Position numbers and translations under genes: made by a program. 64,000 nucleotides of DNA from Oceanisphaera arctica (GTDB lineage Bacteria > Pseudomonadota > Gammaproteobacteria > Enterobacterales > Aeromonadaceae). The notes under the pieces were generated by a model. The model did not search any database. It was not told where the DNA came from and saw only the letters and a list, made by a program, of their open reading frames with translations. The DNA lies in contig NZ_MPZM01000001.1 of assembly GCF_002936955.1 (NCBI RefSeq), positions 1-64,000 of the forward strand, read 5' to 3'. Position 1 is the stretch's first letter; every line of letters starts with the position of its first letter. Shown piece by piece: positions 52,828 through 62,520 of the stretch.

Positions 52828-53718
52828 ATGACGGTTAAACAATTGCGGGCGTTTCTGGCGGTGGCACAGACCCTGAATTTTGCCCAGGCCGGCGAGCGGC
52901 TGTTTCTGTCCCAGTCGGCGCTGAGTCTGACCATAAAGGGGCTGGAAGACGATCTGGGTGGCCGACTGTTCAGCCGCACCACCCGGCAGGTGCGGCTCAC
53001 GCCCGAGGGCGAGGCTTTGCTGCCTCTGGCCCGACGTCTGCTGGTGGAGTGGGACAATACCGAAGACGAGCTGCGCCAGCGGTTTACCCTGCAACGGGGC
53101 CGGGTGGTGCTGGCGGCGATGCCCTCTTTTGCCGGTAACCTGCTGCCGCCCTTGCTGGGGGAGTTTCGTGCCCGTCATCCGGGTATCAACGTCACCATCA
53201 ACGATGTGATCAACGAGCAGGTAATCGATCTGGTGCGAGAGGGGCATGTGGAGCTGGGCATCACCTTCGAGCCGACCGCAGACTGCGGTCTGGCGTTTAC
53301 GCCGCTGTATCGGGATCGCTTCGTCGCCGTGGTACCCGGTGGTTCGCTGCTGGCGCAGCTCGAGGCCCTGAGCTGGCGGCAATTGCTGGAACAGCCTTTT
53401 ATCGCTTTGCAGCGGCCCTCGGCGTTGCGCCTGATGCTGGAACAACAGCTACGCCAGCTGGGGCTGACTCTGCCGGTGGCCTTTGAAAGTCATCAGCTTG
53501 CCACCATAGGACGCATGGTGGGCTGTGGTCTCGGAGTGAGTGTGGTGCCGGCGTTGTGCATAAAACAGATGCATGAACTGGGTGCGCATTGTGTCCGATT
53601 GCAGGAGCCGGTAATGGAACGATCGGTCGGCATGGTGACCCGGGCGGATCATGAATTGTCGGTGGCCGCTCAGGCGCTGTACGACATATTGCTGAATTCT
53701 CCCATGCCGGCTCCATAG
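52828..53718 (+). CDS. LysR-type regulator divergent from scoAB
   Basis: The 296-residue regulator begins MTVKQLRAFLAVAQTLNFAQ, with the winged helix followed by LysR effector-domain strands (GCGLGVSVVPALCI). Divergent placement with a 171-bp gap from scoA suggests it controls scoAB. The ligand is not deducible. Confidence 0.88.
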   Translation: MTVKQLRAFLAVAQTLNFAQAGERLFLSQSALSLTIKGLEDDLGGRLFSRTTRQVRLTPEGEALLPLARRLLVEWDNTEDELRQRFTLQRGRVVLAAMPSFAGNLLPPLLGEFRARHPGINVTINDVINEQVIDLVREGHVELGITFEPTADCGLAFTPLYRDRFVAVVPGGSLLAQLEALSWRQLLEQPFIALQRPSALRLMLEQQLRQLGLTLPVAFESHQLATIGRMVGCGLGVSVVPALCIKQMHELGAHCVRLQEPVMERSVGMVTRADHELSVAAQALYDILLNSPMPAP

Positions 53719-53755
53719 GATGCTGTTTTCTCGGCTATTCTGAGGTGACTATGTG

Positions 53756-53905
53756 TTATAAGGGGCGCGTTTGGCAACGGTGACCAGGCTTGCACAGTAG
53801 CTCGCCGGTGTTGTTTTTCGCTTCATAACGATTGTAAAGTAACCGTTTAGCCCTGTATTCAAGCAGTTGCCGGGTTTTTTGTGTTAACTTTACCGAGTGT
53901 TTCAT
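53756..53905 (-). CDS. Possible small basic protein (49 aa)
   Basis: A minus-strand frame reads MKHSVKLTQKTRQLLEYRAK and ends LLCKPGHRCQTRPL. It is very basic, with two cysteines near the end. AGGG lies about seven bases before the ATG. It sits alone in the 225-base gap upstream of the BCCT gene. I do not recognise it; it may be chance. Confidence 0.35.
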   Translation of the reverse strand: MKHSVKLTQKTRQLLEYRAKRLLYNRYEAKNNTGELLCKPGHRCQTRPL

Positions 53906-53943
53906 TACAACCCTAATGACTTGGGGTGCAAGGGATCTGAGCA

Positions 53944-55581
53944 ATGACAGATAAAGACAATCATGATGTGATCGCCCCGGAAGGCAAGGTGAATCCCATC
54001 GATACCGACTATCAGGTGGGGCAAGATAACATTGCGCTAAAGATAGGTCCGTTCGGGCTGGATATTCATAACCGGGTGTTCATGATATCCGGTTTGGCCA
54101 TCGTCGCCTTCGTGTTTCTGACGCTGGCGTTTCAGAACCAGGTGGCGCCGCTGTTCGCTGATTTACGCGGCTGGCTGACCTCCAACCTGGACTGGTTTTT
54201 TATCGGCTCCGGTAATATTTTCGTGCTGGTGTGCCTGGGCTTGATTGTGTCTCCCTTGGGCAAGGTGCGCATCGGCGGCACCGAAGCCACGCCCGACTTT
54301 ACCTATATCGGCTGGTTCTCCATGTTGTTTGCCGCCGGTATGGGTATCGGCCTGATGTTCTACGGTGTGTCCGAGCCGCTGTCTCATTTCGGCAGCTCGT
54401 TCGGCGGCATCAGCGTCGAAAACGGCGTGCGTACCGACTGGGCGCCGTTGGGTGCGGCGCTGGGGGATGCCGATGCCGCCAGAAGTCTGGGCATGGCGGC
54501 CACCATTTATCACTGGGCGCTGCATCCCTGGGCGATATATGCGGTACTGGCGCTGGGGTTGGCGATTTTTTCCTTCAACAAGGGCTTGCCGCTGACGGTG
54601 CGTTCCGTGTTCTATCCGCTGCTGGGCGAGCGGGTCTGGGGCTGGCCGGGGCATTTAATTGATATACTGGCGGTCATTGCCACCATGTTTGGTTTGGCGA
54701 CGTCACTGGGTTTCGGGGCCTCTCAGGCCAGTGCCGGCCTGAACTTTCTGTTTGGACTGCCGACGGGCACCACCACCGAAATCGTGCTGGTGATCGTCAT
54801 TACCGCCATCGCTCTGGTGTCGGTGCTGGCCGGGCTGGATGCTGGGGTGAAACGACTGTCCGAGATCAACATGGCGCTGGCGGCCCTGCTGCTGCTGTTC
54901 GTGATTATCGTCGGGCCGACCCTGCTCATTCTGAGCGGTTTCTTCTCCAACCTGGCTTCCTATGTGGAACATCTGCCGGCGCTGTCGATGCCGTTCGAGC
55001 GTGAAGATGCCAACTACTCTCAGGGCTGGACTGCCTTCTACTGGGCCTGGTGGATTTCCTGGTCTCCGTTTGTCGGCATGTTTATCGCCCGAGTGTCTCG
55101 TGGCCGTACCGTGCGTGAGTTTCTGGTGTCGGTGCTGCTGGTGCCTTCCACCGCCTGTGTGCTGTGGATGACCGCCTTCGGCGGCACCGCCATCACCCAG
55201 CTGGTGAACGACGGTTATCAGGCGGTGGCCGAGGCCGCTGTGCCGCTGCAGCTGTTCATCATGCTGGATGCGTTGCCGCTGGCGCAGATAACCTCCTTTA
55301 TCGGTATCATACTGGTGGTGGTGTTCTTCGTGACCTCGTCCGATTCCGGCTCTCTGGTTATCGACACCATCGCCTCCGGCGGCAAGGTCAATTCGCCTAA
55401 GCCGCAGCGGGTGTTCTGGTGTACCTTCGAAGGCCTGGTGGCCATTGCCCTGATGCTGGGCGGCGGTCTTGCCGCGCTGCAGGCGATGGCGGTTTCGACC
55501 GGCTTCCCCTTCACCATAGTGCTGCTGGTGTCGTGTGTGTCCCTGATCAAGGGACTGGCGTCGGAGCCAAGAGGTAGCTGA
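53944..55581 (+). CDS. BCCT-family betaine/choline/carnitine transporter
   Basis: The 545-residue protein has 12 predicted spans and the BCCT signature WAWWISWSPFVGMFIARVSRGR. The helix-3 motif GMGIGLMFYG is like that of BetP, which couples to Na+, rather than the Asp-containing motif of E. coli BetT. A hydrophilic N-terminus of about 45 residues precedes the first span. The substrate is probably glycine betaine or a related quaternary amine; exact specificity is not readable. A terminator follows at 55613. Confidence 0.92.
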   Translation: MTDKDNHDVIAPEGKVNPIDTDYQVGQDNIALKIGPFGLDIHNRVFMISGLAIVAFVFLTLAFQNQVAPLFADLRGWLTSNLDWFFIGSGNIFVLVCLGLIVSPLGKVRIGGTEATPDFTYIGWFSMLFAAGMGIGLMFYGVSEPLSHFGSSFGGISVENGVRTDWAPLGAALGDADAARSLGMAATIYHWALHPWAIYAVLALGLAIFSFNKGLPLTVRSVFYPLLGERVWGWPGHLIDILAVIATMFGLATSLGFGASQASAGLNFLFGLPTGTTTEIVLVIVITAIALVSVLAGLDAGVKRLSEINMALAALLLLFVIIVGPTLLILSGFFSNLASYVEHLPALSMPFEREDANYSQGWTAFYWAWWISWSPFVGMFIARVSRGRTVREFLVSVLLVPSTACVLWMTAFGGTAITQLVNDGYQAVAEAAVPLQLFIMLDALPLAQITSFIGIILVVVFFVTSSDSGSLVIDTIASGGKVNSPKPQRVFWCTFEGLVAIALMLGGGLAALQAMAVSTGFPFTIVLLVSCVSLIKGLASEPRGS

Positions 55582-55612
55582 GTTCTGAGCTGACCGATGG
55601 TATAGATGGTAT

Positions 55613-55645
55613 AAAGGCAGGCGGGGGCATCCCGTCTGCCTTTTT
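55613..55645 (+). terminator. Terminator of the BCCT gene
   Basis: AAAGGCAGGCGGG pairs with CCCGTCTGCCTTT (one mismatch) and is followed by a T run. It separates the transporter from the DUF294 gene. Confidence 0.85.
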
Positions 55646-55672
55646 CGTTTTTTGTATTGAGTGAGTCTGGTT

Positions 55673-57544
55673 ATGGAAGCTGAGCAACTTGAAATACTGG
55701 GGTTTATTCGCCGCTTTCCTCCCTTCGATATGCTGGAGGAGGACACCCTGGAGCGTATCGCCGGGCAGATAGAGATTGCCTATTACCGGGCTGGAACCGC
55801 GATTCTGCACTATGGGGATCAGGTGCATGACTTGTATCTGATCCGCAGCGGGGCGGTGGAAATGTATCGTCGTAGTGGCGAGCTGCATAATCGCCTGAGT
55901 GAGGGCAGCCTGTTCGGCCAGATGGGGCTGCTGATGAACAATCGGGTGCGAATGTCGGCCACGGCGCTGGAAGACACCCTGGTCTATTGCCTGCCCGAGG
56001 CGCTGTTCAACGAACTCTACGAGGGCTTTGAGTCCTTTGCCGACTTCGTGGAAGTGGAAGACAGAACCCGGCTGCGGCAGGCGGTGTCCCGTCAGGAGGG
56101 CGGCGATGAATTGCTGACCTCGACGGTGCGCGAGCTGATCTCCCGCGAGCCGGTCACCATTTCGCTATCGGCCACGGTATGGGAAGCGGCGCAGAAGATG
56201 ACCGAAGAAGGGGTGTCGTCCATTCTGGTGCTGCACCCCGACCCTCAGACCGACGACGAACGGGTGGCCGGTATTCTGACCGACCGGGACCTGCGTACCC
56301 GGGTGCTGGCGGCGGGCCTGTCGGCCGAGACCCGGGTGGAGGAGGTGATGTCGACAGAGCTGGTGGCGCTCGAAAGCGGCCGGTTCGTGTTTGAAGCCAT
56401 GCTGATCATGCTGCGCTATAACCTGCACCACCTGCCCATACTGCACAAGGGCAAGCCGGTAGGGGTGATTGCACTGTCGGACGTGATGCGCCACGAGTCG
56501 CGCAGCAGCCTTTTTGTGGTACGGCATATTTTTCAGGCACAGAACGCCGACGAGCTGGCGGCCATCGCCGATGATGTTAAGGCCTGTTTCGTGCGCATGG
56601 TGAACGAAGACGCCAACTCGCAGATGATAGGCACCGCCATGGCCGGCATTGGTCGCAGCTTCAAGCAGCGACTGCTGGAGCTGGCCGAGGCCGAGCTGGG
56701 ACCGCCGCCGGTGCCTTACTGTTTTCTGGCGCTGGGCTCGATGGCGCGGGACGAGCAGCTGATTGTGACCGATCAGGACAATGCCATTATTCTCGATAAC
56801 CGCTTTGATGCCGCCCAACACGGCCCTTATTTTGCCGCCCTGTCCAAACGGGTCTGCGACGGCCTGGCCGCCTGTGGTTACAGCTATTGCACCGGGGACA
56901 TCATGGCCACCAATGTGGAGTGGCAGAAAACCCGCCGCCAGTGGGAGCAGTGTTTCAGCGACTGGATTGACAACCCCAGCCCGCAAACCTTGCTGAACAG
57001 TTCGATTTTCTTCGATCTGGACGGGGTCTACGGCAAAATCGAGTGGGCCGAGCAATTGAATGCCCTGATTTCGCGTCGGGCCAAGCGCAGCCCGCGTTTT
57101 CTGGCCAGCATGGCGCGTAACGCCCTGGGTCGTACGCCGCCGCTCGGTTTTTTCAAGGAATTCGTGATGGAGCAGGACGGCAAGCACAACAACTCGATCA
57201 ACCTCAAGCGGCGGGGCACGGCACCGCTGGCGGATCTGATCCGGGTGCATGCGCTGGCGGTGGGCTCCAAGGCGCACAATTCCTTCGACCGGCTGAACGA
57301 TGTGATCGAGTCGAACATACTGCCCAAGGGACGGGGGCCGGACTTGCGCGATGCCATGGAATTTATCGCCACGGTGCGCATTCGTCACCAGGCGCTGGAT
57401 GTGGAGGCGGGCTCTGACCCGGACAACAATATCGAGCCCGAAAATCTGTCGGACTTCGAGCGTCGCAACCTGAAAGATGCCTTTCAGATCCTGAGCCATG
57501 CGCAGAAGTTTCTGAAGTTTCGTTATCAGCCGAATCGGAGCTAA
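55673..57544 (+). CDS. cNMP-binding / CBS / DUF294 nucleotidyltransferase-like signalling protein
   Basis: The 623-residue protein has a cyclic-nucleotide-binding-type domain (about 10-135), a CBS pair (about 150-270, with ISREPVTISLSATVWEA and VGVIALSDVM), a DUF294 nucleotidyltransferase-like domain (about 300-430, with LGSMARDEQLIVTDQDNAI) and the DUF294 C-terminal domain (about 450-620). Proteins of this design often lie beside a DnaQ-like exonuclease and a solute symporter gene. The function is not established; a uridylyltransferase-like sensor role is possible. I prefer the ATG at 55673 over the GTG at 55661. Confidence 0.9.
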   Translation: MEAEQLEILGFIRRFPPFDMLEEDTLERIAGQIEIAYYRAGTAILHYGDQVHDLYLIRSGAVEMYRRSGELHNRLSEGSLFGQMGLLMNNRVRMSATALEDTLVYCLPEALFNELYEGFESFADFVEVEDRTRLRQAVSRQEGGDELLTSTVRELISREPVTISLSATVWEAAQKMTEEGVSSILVLHPDPQTDDERVAGILTDRDLRTRVLAAGLSAETRVEEVMSTELVALESGRFVFEAMLIMLRYNLHHLPILHKGKPVGVIALSDVMRHESRSSLFVVRHIFQAQNADELAAIADDVKACFVRMVNEDANSQMIGTAMAGIGRSFKQRLLELAEAELGPPPVPYCFLALGSMARDEQLIVTDQDNAIILDNRFDAAQHGPYFAALSKRVCDGLAACGYSYCTGDIMATNVEWQKTRRQWEQCFSDWIDNPSPQTLLNSSIFFDLDGVYGKIEWAEQLNALISRRAKRSPRFLASMARNALGRTPPLGFFKEFVMEQDGKHNNSINLKRRGTAPLADLIRVHALAVGSKAHNSFDRLNDVIESNILPKGRGPDLRDAMEFIATVRIRHQALDVEAGSDPDNNIEPENLSDFERRNLKDAFQILSHAQKFLKFRYQPNRS

Positions 57545-57553
57545 GGAAACATC

Positions 57554-58288
57554 ATGTTTTATTTAAGACCCGATGATATCAGGCAGAACACCGAGGTGCC
57601 CGAGTGGCAGACGCTGTTCGGCGATTTGGCCCGCCATGCGCGGGATTATCGGCTGGAGCGGTTTTACCGTGCCGGCGCCATCAATGCGGATACGCCTCTG
57701 GCCGAGGTGCCCTTTGTGGCCATGGACTTCGAGACCACAGGGCTCAACCCGAAAAAAGACGCCATCGTCAGCATAGGGCTGGTGCCGTTCGACTTGCAGC
57801 GCATTCGCTGTCGGGAGGCCAAACACTGGATTCTGAACCCGCACAGGCCAATGGCGGAAGAGTCGGTGGTGATCCACGGTATTACCCATTCCGAGGTGAA
57901 GGCGGCGCCGGACCTGCTGCTGGTGCTGGACGATTTGCTCACCGCCCTGGCCGGACGGGTGGTGGTGGTACATCACAGAACCATAGAGCGCGGCTTTCTG
58001 GACAGGGCGCTGAAGGCCCGGTTGAACGAAGGTATCGTGTTTCCGGCGGTGGACACCATGGAGCTGGAGGCCCGGCTGCACCGGAGCAAGCCGCTGGGTT
58101 TATGGGCCCGGCTGCGAGGGAAAACACCGGCCTCGATTCGGCTGGCCGACAGCCGTAGCCGTTATCATCTGCCGTTTTACCATCCGCATCATGCCCAGAC
58201 CGATGCCCTGGCCACCGCCGAGCTGTTGCAGGCGCAGATAGCCCACCATTTCAGCCCGGATACACCCATCGGCGATCTGTGGGTTTGA
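57554..58288 (+). CDS. DnaQ-like 3'-5' exonuclease
   Basis: The 244-residue DEDDh exonuclease has VAMDFETTGLNPKKD (about residues 54-68), VVVHHRTIERGFLD and HHAQTDALATAEL. It lacks the polymerase-binding tail of DnaQ, so it is a stand-alone nuclease. It starts nine bases after the DUF294 gene and is presumably co-transcribed; the pair is recurrent in gammaproteobacteria. Substrate unknown. Confidence 0.9.
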   Translation: MFYLRPDDIRQNTEVPEWQTLFGDLARHARDYRLERFYRAGAINADTPLAEVPFVAMDFETTGLNPKKDAIVSIGLVPFDLQRIRCREAKHWILNPHRPMAEESVVIHGITHSEVKAAPDLLLVLDDLLTALAGRVVVVHHRTIERGFLDRALKARLNEGIVFPAVDTMELEARLHRSKPLGLWARLRGKTPASIRLADSRSRYHLPFYHPHHAQTDALATAELLQAQIAHHFSPDTPIGDLWV

Positions 58289-58346
58289 TGAAATTGGTTT
58301 TTATTACACTGTAGCCTTGAGGGGTATGAAGCCCAAGCGCGCGTAA

Positions 58347-58627
58347 ATCGGGCAAAGGGTTCAGCTCCTCCGACACGCTATGAATACATCCCTGTACGCT
58401 CCCTGTTTCATCCCTGAAACAGAAGGTCGGCGGAGCTGATCCCTTTACCCTCCTTAAGACTCCGGAGCCGTTGGTTGACATCGTCAGCATATGGCTCCGG
58501 GATTAAGAAGAGGCGGCAGGGATTGCCTCAGCCGACCATCACATGACAGGGATGTCATGTGCTGAGCGTCACATGGATGTGCTTGAAGCGGGTCGGAAGA
58601 GGCAACCCTGTTGCCTCTTTGCGCAGG
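58347..58627 (-). repeat. Multi-hairpin intergenic element, copy 2
   Basis: On the minus strand this aligns throughout with copy 1 (43801-44073). It has GAGGCAAC near its start, the ACATGACATCCCTGTCATGT hairpin, GGTAAAGGGATCAGCTC in the core and GCGTGTCGGAGGAGCTG near the end. Loops here read ATCCCTG or CAGGGATG in place of ATCCATGG. It fills the gap between the convergent exonuclease and DUF2726 genes; I see no gene in it. Confidence 0.8.
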
Positions 58628-58654
58628 AAGCCGATTGATGAACGAAAAACAGCC

Positions 58655-59281
58655 TCACAACCGAAAGCGTGGTTCGTCGTGATCAATGGCTTGTTCCTCG
58701 TCCGGCAGGCTGAGTACCGGCTCTACGCGGCCTTGTCCGGCGGCGGGGACCGGGATGGCGGGGGGCTGCTGCTTGAGGGTGGCCAGTATCTCGTCGTGCA
58801 GGGCATCGGGCGTCGGCCATTCTTTGGGCGACAAATGGATAACCGGCAGGCCGGTGTCCTGAATATGTTGCAGCAGCAACTGGCGTTGGCGACCGTCGGT
58901 CTTGCTCAGGCTGTCGTCGATCAGGGCAACCACGGCTCTGACCCGGAGATCCTTGGGCGAGCAGAGCACAAAGTCCATTTTTTCGCCGTAGATGTCGTGC
59001 CAGGCCTGCTCCCGCTGGGCCTTTTTCAGTTTGGGATTGAGTCCCAGCAGTTCGCTCAGGCTGACGGCGGCAAAGACGCGCAGTTGCGCTCCAATGGCCT
59101 CGTCCAGTAATTGCAGGGCGGCGGTGGACTCGGGGCTGAACAGTAACTTCTGCTGATAGGGCTGTTTGGGCGCACCTCGCCACAGTCGCCGCAGCAGGAC
59201 GAACAGAACCAGCAAAATCAGCAGCAGGACCAGGCTGAACATCAGCCAGTCGAGCAGGGAAACGGGGAGCATGTCGGTCAT
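58655..59281 (-). CDS. DUF2726 domain protein
   Basis: The 208-residue protein has one N-terminal membrane helix (about residues 10-35). A cytoplasmic DUF2726 domain follows, with LFSPESTAALQLLDEAIG, WHDIYGEKMDFVLCSPKDL and VVALIDDSL. This resembles a restriction-endonuclease-like fold related to topoisomerase-associated and nuclease domains. The function is unknown. The start at 59281 is preferred over an unsupported 5' extension. The last ~25 residues (ending HDEPRFRL) are low in complexity. Confidence 0.85.
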   Translation of the reverse strand: MTDMLPVSLLDWLMFSLVLLLILLVLFVLLRRLWRGAPKQPYQQKLLFSPESTAALQLLDEAIGAQLRVFAAVSLSELLGLNPKLKKAQREQAWHDIYGEKMDFVLCSPKDLRVRAVVALIDDSLSKTDGRQRQLLLQHIQDTGLPVIHLSPKEWPTPDALHDEILATLKQQPPAIPVPAAGQGRVEPVLSLPDEEQAIDHDEPRFRL

Positions 59282-59488
59282 GGTCTGCCTGAAAAGAGAT
59301 AAGAGAAATCGGCACCCAGTGTAACAGAGGCGGCGACATAAAATGAATATCGGCACCGGCATGTTCGGCGGCTGGTTCTGGCTACGCTATGGGTGGGCGA
59401 TAATTGTTCTGCATTATGGTGGCGGCGCTGGCTTGTCGTTCGCCGGCCCCCTATAATCCCGCCATTAGAAAAGCTTATCGAGGTATGG

Positions 59489-60400
59489 ATGTCCCGGCGA
59501 CTCCCCCCGCTCAATGCCCTCAAGGCATTTGAAGCCGCCGCCCGCAATTTGAGTTTTACCCGGGCGGCGGAAGAATTGTTCGTTACCCAGGCGGCGATAA
59601 GCCATCAAATCAAGGGATTGGAGGAATACCTGGGCATCAAGCTGTTTCGCAGGCGCAACCGTTCCCTGCTGTTGAGCGAAGAAGGCCAGAGCTATTTCCT
59701 GGACATTAAGGATATTTTCTCCGGTATTTCCGATGCCACCGAGCGGCTGCTGGCGCGCAGCGCCAAGGGTGCGCTGACGGTGAGCCTGCAACCGAGCTTT
59801 GCCATTCAGTGGCTGGTGCCCCGGTTGGTGCGCTTCAGCGAGGTGCATCCGGACATAGACGTGCGCATCAAGGCGGTGGATCTGGATGAAGGTTCGCTCA
59901 CCGACGACGTGGATGTGGCGATTTATTATGGCCGGGACAACTGGCCGGGCCTGCGGGCCGACAAGCTGCACGCGGAATACCTGATCCCGGTGTGTTCTCC
60001 GATGCTGCTGATGGGCACCAAGCCGTTGAAGACCCCCGAAGATCTGACGCGACATACCCTGCTGCACGACACCTCGCGGCGGGACTGGAAAGCCTGGTTC
60101 AAGCAACTCGACATTCAGGCGGCCAATGTCAATCAGGGGCCCATCTTCAGCCATTCGTCCATGGTGATCCAGGCGGCGATTCACGGTCAGGGCGTGGCTC
60201 TGGGGCACAGTGTGCTGACCCAGCCTGAGATTGATGCGGGCCGGCTGGTATGCCCCTTCGAGCAGGTGCTGATGTCCAAGAATGCCTATTATCTGGTGTG
60301 CCACGAATCCCAGGCGGCCCTGGGCAAGATTGCCGCCTTTCGGGAATGGATGCTGGCGTTGGTGATTAAAGAAGAGCAGCAAAAGGCGCTGAACGGATGA
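59489..60400 (+). CDS. gcvA: Glycine cleavage system regulator GcvA
   Basis: This LysR-type regulator activates gcvTHP with glycine and represses it with purines in E. coli. The 303-residue protein begins MSRRLPPLNALKAFEAAARN and is near-identical in layout to E. coli GcvA (305), with FRRRNRSLLLSEEGQSYFLD and GNWPGL-like RDNWPGLRADKL. The ATG at 59489 has a GAGG site. The gcvA-ygdD-rlmM order is that of E. coli, with one hydrolase gene inserted. It overlaps that gene by ATGA. Confidence 0.95.
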   Translation: MSRRLPPLNALKAFEAAARNLSFTRAAEELFVTQAAISHQIKGLEEYLGIKLFRRRNRSLLLSEEGQSYFLDIKDIFSGISDATERLLARSAKGALTVSLQPSFAIQWLVPRLVRFSEVHPDIDVRIKAVDLDEGSLTDDVDVAIYYGRDNWPGLRADKLHAEYLIPVCSPMLLMGTKPLKTPEDLTRHTLLHDTSRRDWKAWFKQLDIQAANVNQGPIFSHSSMVIQAAIHGQGVALGHSVLTQPEIDAGRLVCPFEQVLMSKNAYYLVCHESQAALGKIAAFREWMLALVIKEEQQKALNG

Positions 60401-61011
60401 GTCATGTGTTGATAAACGGAGCCGACAATGCCCCCAACCGGGTGCTGCTGACCCACGGTGCCGGGGCCGGCATGGAGCATTCGGTGATGAACAGCCTGGC
60501 TTTGGGGCTGGCCGATGAACAAATTCAGGTGATCCGCTTCGAGTTTCCCTTTATGCAGAAAACCCGGGCAGACGGGCGTAAACGGCCACCAGATCGGGAG
60601 CCGGCGCTGCTGAACTGCTGGCGAGAGATGGCGGCCGAGTTTGCCCATCCCCGATTGTTTCTGGCGGGCAAGTCGATGGGCGGGCGCATGGCATCCCTGG
60701 TGGCCGATGAGCTGGCACCGGCTGGTCTTGTCCTGCTGGGGTTTCCCTTTACGCCGCCGGGCAAGCCGGACCGCTTTCGCGGTCAGCATCTGGCCACGCT
60801 CGCGACGCCGACCCTGCTGGCGCAAGGCGAGCGGGACAACTTCGGTAACCGGGCGGCGGTGGCCGCTTATGATCTGGCACCGGGTGTGAACACCCAATGG
60901 GTGAAGGACGGCGATCACGGCTTCAGCCCGCGCAAGTCGTCGGGCACCACGCTGGAACGCAATCTGGCGGCAATCGTGGCCGGCATGAGGAGGTTTGTTC
61001 TTGCTTGTTAA
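60397..61011 (+). CDS. Alpha/beta hydrolase (Tex30/KANL3-like family)
   Basis: The 204-residue protein has THGAGAGMEHSVM near the N-terminus, the nucleophile elbow AGKSMGGRMA, and a C-terminal DGDHGFSP with the catalytic His. These fit the small alpha/beta hydrolase family of Tex30 type. Substrate unknown. It overlaps gcvA by four bases and the ygdD start by 11 bases, so it is part of the same transcript; E. coli lacks it at this place. Confidence 0.87.
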   Translation: MSHVLINGADNAPNRVLLTHGAGAGMEHSVMNSLALGLADEQIQVIRFEFPFMQKTRADGRKRPPDREPALLNCWREMAAEFAHPRLFLAGKSMGGRMASLVADELAPAGLVLLGFPFTPPGKPDRFRGQHLATLATPTLLAQGERDNFGNRAAVAAYDLAPGVNTQWVKDGDHGFSPRKSSGTTLERNLAAIVAGMRRFVLAC

Positions 61012-61384
61012 TCTCTGGTTTTATCTGGCGGCTCTGTTCGGGCTGAGTGCCACGGCTCTAGGTGCCTACGGCGCTCATGGCCTGGCCGCCAGTGGCTTGT
61101 CTGCACCCCTGGTGAGTGCCTTTAACACCGGTGTGCAATATCAGTTCTATCATGCCCTGGCATTATTGCTGGTGGTGTTGGCCTGGCGGTTCAAGCCGGC
61201 CGGGGCGCTGCATGTGGCGGCCGCTTTTTTTGCACTGGGCACCCTGTTGTTCAGTGGCAGTATTTATGCCTTGGTGCTTTTTGGCACCAAGGGTATTGGC
61301 TTTATTACTCCCCTTGGGGGAGTTTGTTTTATGGCTGGATGGTTAAGCTTGTTGCTGGCCGGTCACACTTGGTTGAGGTCTTGA
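61001..61384 (+). CDS. ygdD: DUF423 membrane protein YgdD
   Basis: The 127-residue protein has four predicted membrane helices and the DUF423 marks LGAYGAHGL and [17 protein letters not shown] chose the TTG at 61001, seven bases after GAGGAGG; a TTG at 60995 is too close to that site. The family function is unknown. It lies between gcvA and rlmM as in E. coli, overlapping the rlmM start by one base (TGATG). Confidence 0.92.
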   Translation: MLVNLWFYLAALFGLSATALGAYGAHGLAASGLSAPLVSAFNTGVQYQFYHALALLLVVLAWRFKPAGALHVAAAFFALGTLLFSGSIYALVLFGTKGIGFITPLGGVCFMAGWLSLLLAGHTWLRS

Positions 61385-62475
61385 TGAAACACTTATTAAT
61401 ATATTGTCGCCCCGGGTTTGAGAAAGAGGCGGCAGCGGAAATTCAGGACAGAGCAGGGCAGTTTGGCTGCCCTGGATTTGCTCGCACCAAGGACGACAGC
61501 GGCTTTGTTATTTACGAATGCTTTCAGCCGGACGACGCCGATTTAATGGCGCGCAAGTTGTGGTTTAGAGAGCTGATTTTTGCCCGCCAGATGCTGGTTG
61601 TCTGTGCCGAAATAAAAGACTTGCCGCTGGACGATCGCATCAGCCCCTTGCTGGCTGCGGCCGAGGGCATGGAGCTGTGTGGTGATATCCGGGTAGAAAC
61701 CCCGGATACCAACGACGGCAAGGAGCTGTCGCGTTTTTGCCGCAAGTTTACCGTGCCCATGCGGCAGGCTTTACGTGGCAAAGGTTTGCTAACCCGTAAC
61801 GAGTCGGACACCAAGCCCGTGTTGCACTTGTTTTTTATGGCCAATAATCACGCCATATTGGGCTATTCCTATACCTTTAATAACTCGCCTTTTCACATGG
61901 GGATCCCGCGTTTACGTTTCCCTGCCGATGCGCCCAGCCGTTCTACTCTGAAGCTGGAAGAGGCATTCCATGTGTTTGTCCCCCGACATGAGTGGGATTT
62001 GCGGCTGACTTCGGGTTTGCGTGCGGTCGATCTGGGCGCCGCCCCCGGTGGCTGGACTCATCAGCTGGTCAGCCGTGGCATGATGGTCACGGCCATCGAT
62101 AATGGCCCCATGAGCCAGGCCTTGATGGACACCGGACAGGTGAAGCATTACCGGGAAGACGGTTTTACCTGGCGTCCGGCCCGCAAGAATACCTACTGGC
62201 TGGTCTGCGACATGGTCGAAAAGCCGGCGCGCGTGGTGGCGACCATGGCAGACTGGCTGGTGAATGAAGACTGTCAGGAAGCGATGTTCAACCTGAAATT
62301 GCCGATGAAGAAGCGCTATGGCGAGGCGGTGTATAATCTGCAGCAGCTCAAGGACAAGCTGGCAGAGCTGGGCGGTTTTCAGGTGCAGGCCAAGCAGCTG
62401 TATCACGACCGGGAAGAAATTACCGTACACGTGTATCAGCCGCGCAAGGTCGCCAAGCTGAAACCCAAGGAATAA
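61384..62475 (+). CDS. rlmM: 23S rRNA 2'-O-ribose C2498 methyltransferase RlmM
   Basis: RlmM methylates C2498 of 23S rRNA with SAM. The 363-residue protein has an N-terminal THUMP-type region (about 1-170) and a Rossmann methyltransferase domain with [20 protein letters not shown] (about residues 216-235). [13 protein letters not shown] carries the catalytic lysine. The ATG at 61384 gives the E. coli-like N-terminus [19 protein letters not shown]. Confidence 0.95.
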   Translation: MKHLLIYCRPGFEKEAAAEIQDRAGQFGCPGFARTKDDSGFVIYECFQPDDADLMARKLWFRELIFARQMLVVCAEIKDLPLDDRISPLLAAAEGMELCGDIRVETPDTNDGKELSRFCRKFTVPMRQALRGKGLLTRNESDTKPVLHLFFMANNHAILGYSYTFNNSPFHMGIPRLRFPADAPSRSTLKLEEAFHVFVPRHEWDLRLTSGLRAVDLGAAPGGWTHQLVSRGMMVTAIDNGPMSQALMDTGQVKHYREDGFTWRPARKNTYWLVCDMVEKPARVVATMADWLVNEDCQEAMFNLKLPMKKRYGEAVYNLQQLKDKLAELGGFQVQAKQLYHDREEITVHVYQPRKVAKLKPKE

Positions 62476-62520
62476 ACCGGCCTGTTTGGCCAACCTGGGT
62501 TCGCGATAGTGAACTATTAA

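Noticed and set aside
56165-57499. 444-codon open frame opposite the DUF294 gene
   Set aside because: Shadow frame, no motif and no ribosome-binding site.
58655-59281. Restriction-modification or defence role for the DUF2726 protein
   Set aside because: The fold may be nuclease-like, but there is no partner methylase, helicase or other defence gene nearby.
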